The translations under genes and the position numbers were made by a program. The notes under the pieces are model-generated. The model was not told where the DNA came from. It searched no databases and was given only the letters and a program-made list of their open reading frames with translations. From positions 14,456 to 20,989 of the forward strand of contig DOCI01000113.1 in the NCBI GenBank assembly GCA_003503535.1: a stretch of 6,534 nt of DNA. Direction: 5' to 3'. Source of the stretch: Planctomycetaceae bacterium (GTDB lineage: Bacteria > Planctomycetota > Planctomycetia > Planctomycetales > Planctomycetaceae). Shown here piece by piece: positions 6,458 through 6,534 of this stretch; position 1 is the first letter of the stretch, and each line of letters starts with the position of its first letter.

Positions 6458-6527
6458 GGCGCAGCCGCAAGAAGCTTTTGGAAAATCTATCATTATACTG
6501 AAGACTTCTTGTGGACTTCGTCCACCC
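6454..6527. repeat. Inverted pair of hairpins joined by AAGAAG/CTTCTT, BIME-like
   Basis: The left unit is GCGGC (6456-6460), GCA, GCCGC (6464-6468), followed by AAGAAG (6469-6474). The right unit, in the opposite direction, is CTTCTT (6505-6510) followed by GTGGAC (6511-6516), TTC, GTCCAC (6520-6525) and CC. Read on its own strand, the right unit is GG, a 6-base-pair stem and AAGAAG; the left is GG, a 5-base-pair stem and AAGAAG. Both have three-base loops and the same flanks, with a stem sequence that differs while pairing is kept. The tails face inward across about 30 AT-rich bases. This is a second paired-palindrome family, different in sequence from the one at 5582-5691. Confidence 0.5.
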
Positions 6528-6534
6528 AGATAGC

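Larger units (their letters stand above)
6335..6534. other. Non-coding, palindrome-rich region upstream of coaB
   Basis: No open frame with support reaches into this stretch from the right edge on either strand. It contains at least four compact inverted repeats in about 165 bases, listed separately. The coaB promoter should lie in the left part (about 6340-6430), but no convincing -35/-10 pair was recognised. The density of hairpins suggests accumulated small mobile repeats. Confidence 0.5.

Noticed and set aside
1..6534. CRISPR array, phage gene, toxin-antitoxin pair or defence system
   Set aside because: No regularly spaced direct repeats, integrase, transposase, nuclease or small overlapping toxin-like pair was seen. 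The metallophosphoesterase and SEC-C protein have no defence partners beside them.

Overview
The window looks like a chromosomal segment from a planctomycete (Planctomycetota; a Gimesia- or Rubinisphaera-like lineage is a guess). The reasons are a secreted formylglycine sulfatase of the iduronate-2-sulfatase type, a stand-alone CoaB, a SEC-C/TPR protein, a pair of small membrane-attached DUF3299-like proteins, moderate GC, and intergenic spaces rich in palindromes. No sequence search was run, so the taxonomy is inference from gene content.

Layout, left to right. (1) 1-893, minus strand: a SEC-C zinc-motif/TPR gene. It starts at 893 and hits an in-frame TAA at 291-293, but clearly continues in the same frame to the window edge. 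This is a likely nonsense-disrupted gene, or a sequencing error or recoded stop. (2) 894-1375: about 480 bases without a credible gene. (3) 1376-2913, minus strand: a two-gene operon. A protein with about three membrane spans (2206-2913) is followed, with a 28-base overlap, by a lipoprotein (1376-2233). Both end in the same domain, with MYP, CCFG and Y-x-Q-G-R motifs at identical spacing, so they are diverged tandem duplicates. (4) 3214-3948, minus strand: a YfcE/YmdB-like metallophosphoesterase. (5) 3949-4063: a divergent promoter region with a small perfect dyad and a -10-like box. (6) 4064-5572, plus strand: a secreted sulfatase with a C-G-A-S-R active-site signature. (7) 5573-5704: the gap between convergent genes, holding a REP/BIME-like inverted pair of perfect hairpins with compensatory base changes. 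(8) 5705-6334, minus strand: stand-alone phosphopantothenate-cysteine ligase (CoaB). (9) 6335-6534: non-coding, with a cluster of at least four compact palindromes, two of which form a second head-to-head inverted pair.

The genes do not form one pathway. CoaB is coenzyme A synthesis, the sulfatase is polysaccharide desulfation outside the cytoplasm, and the metallophosphoesterase has unknown substrate. The only clear functional unit is the overlapping DUF3299-like pair. I found no sign of a defence system, CRISPR array, phage or intact transposon. The most notable points are the premature stop, the duplicated MYP/CCFG pair and the two unrelated-looking families of paired hairpins.
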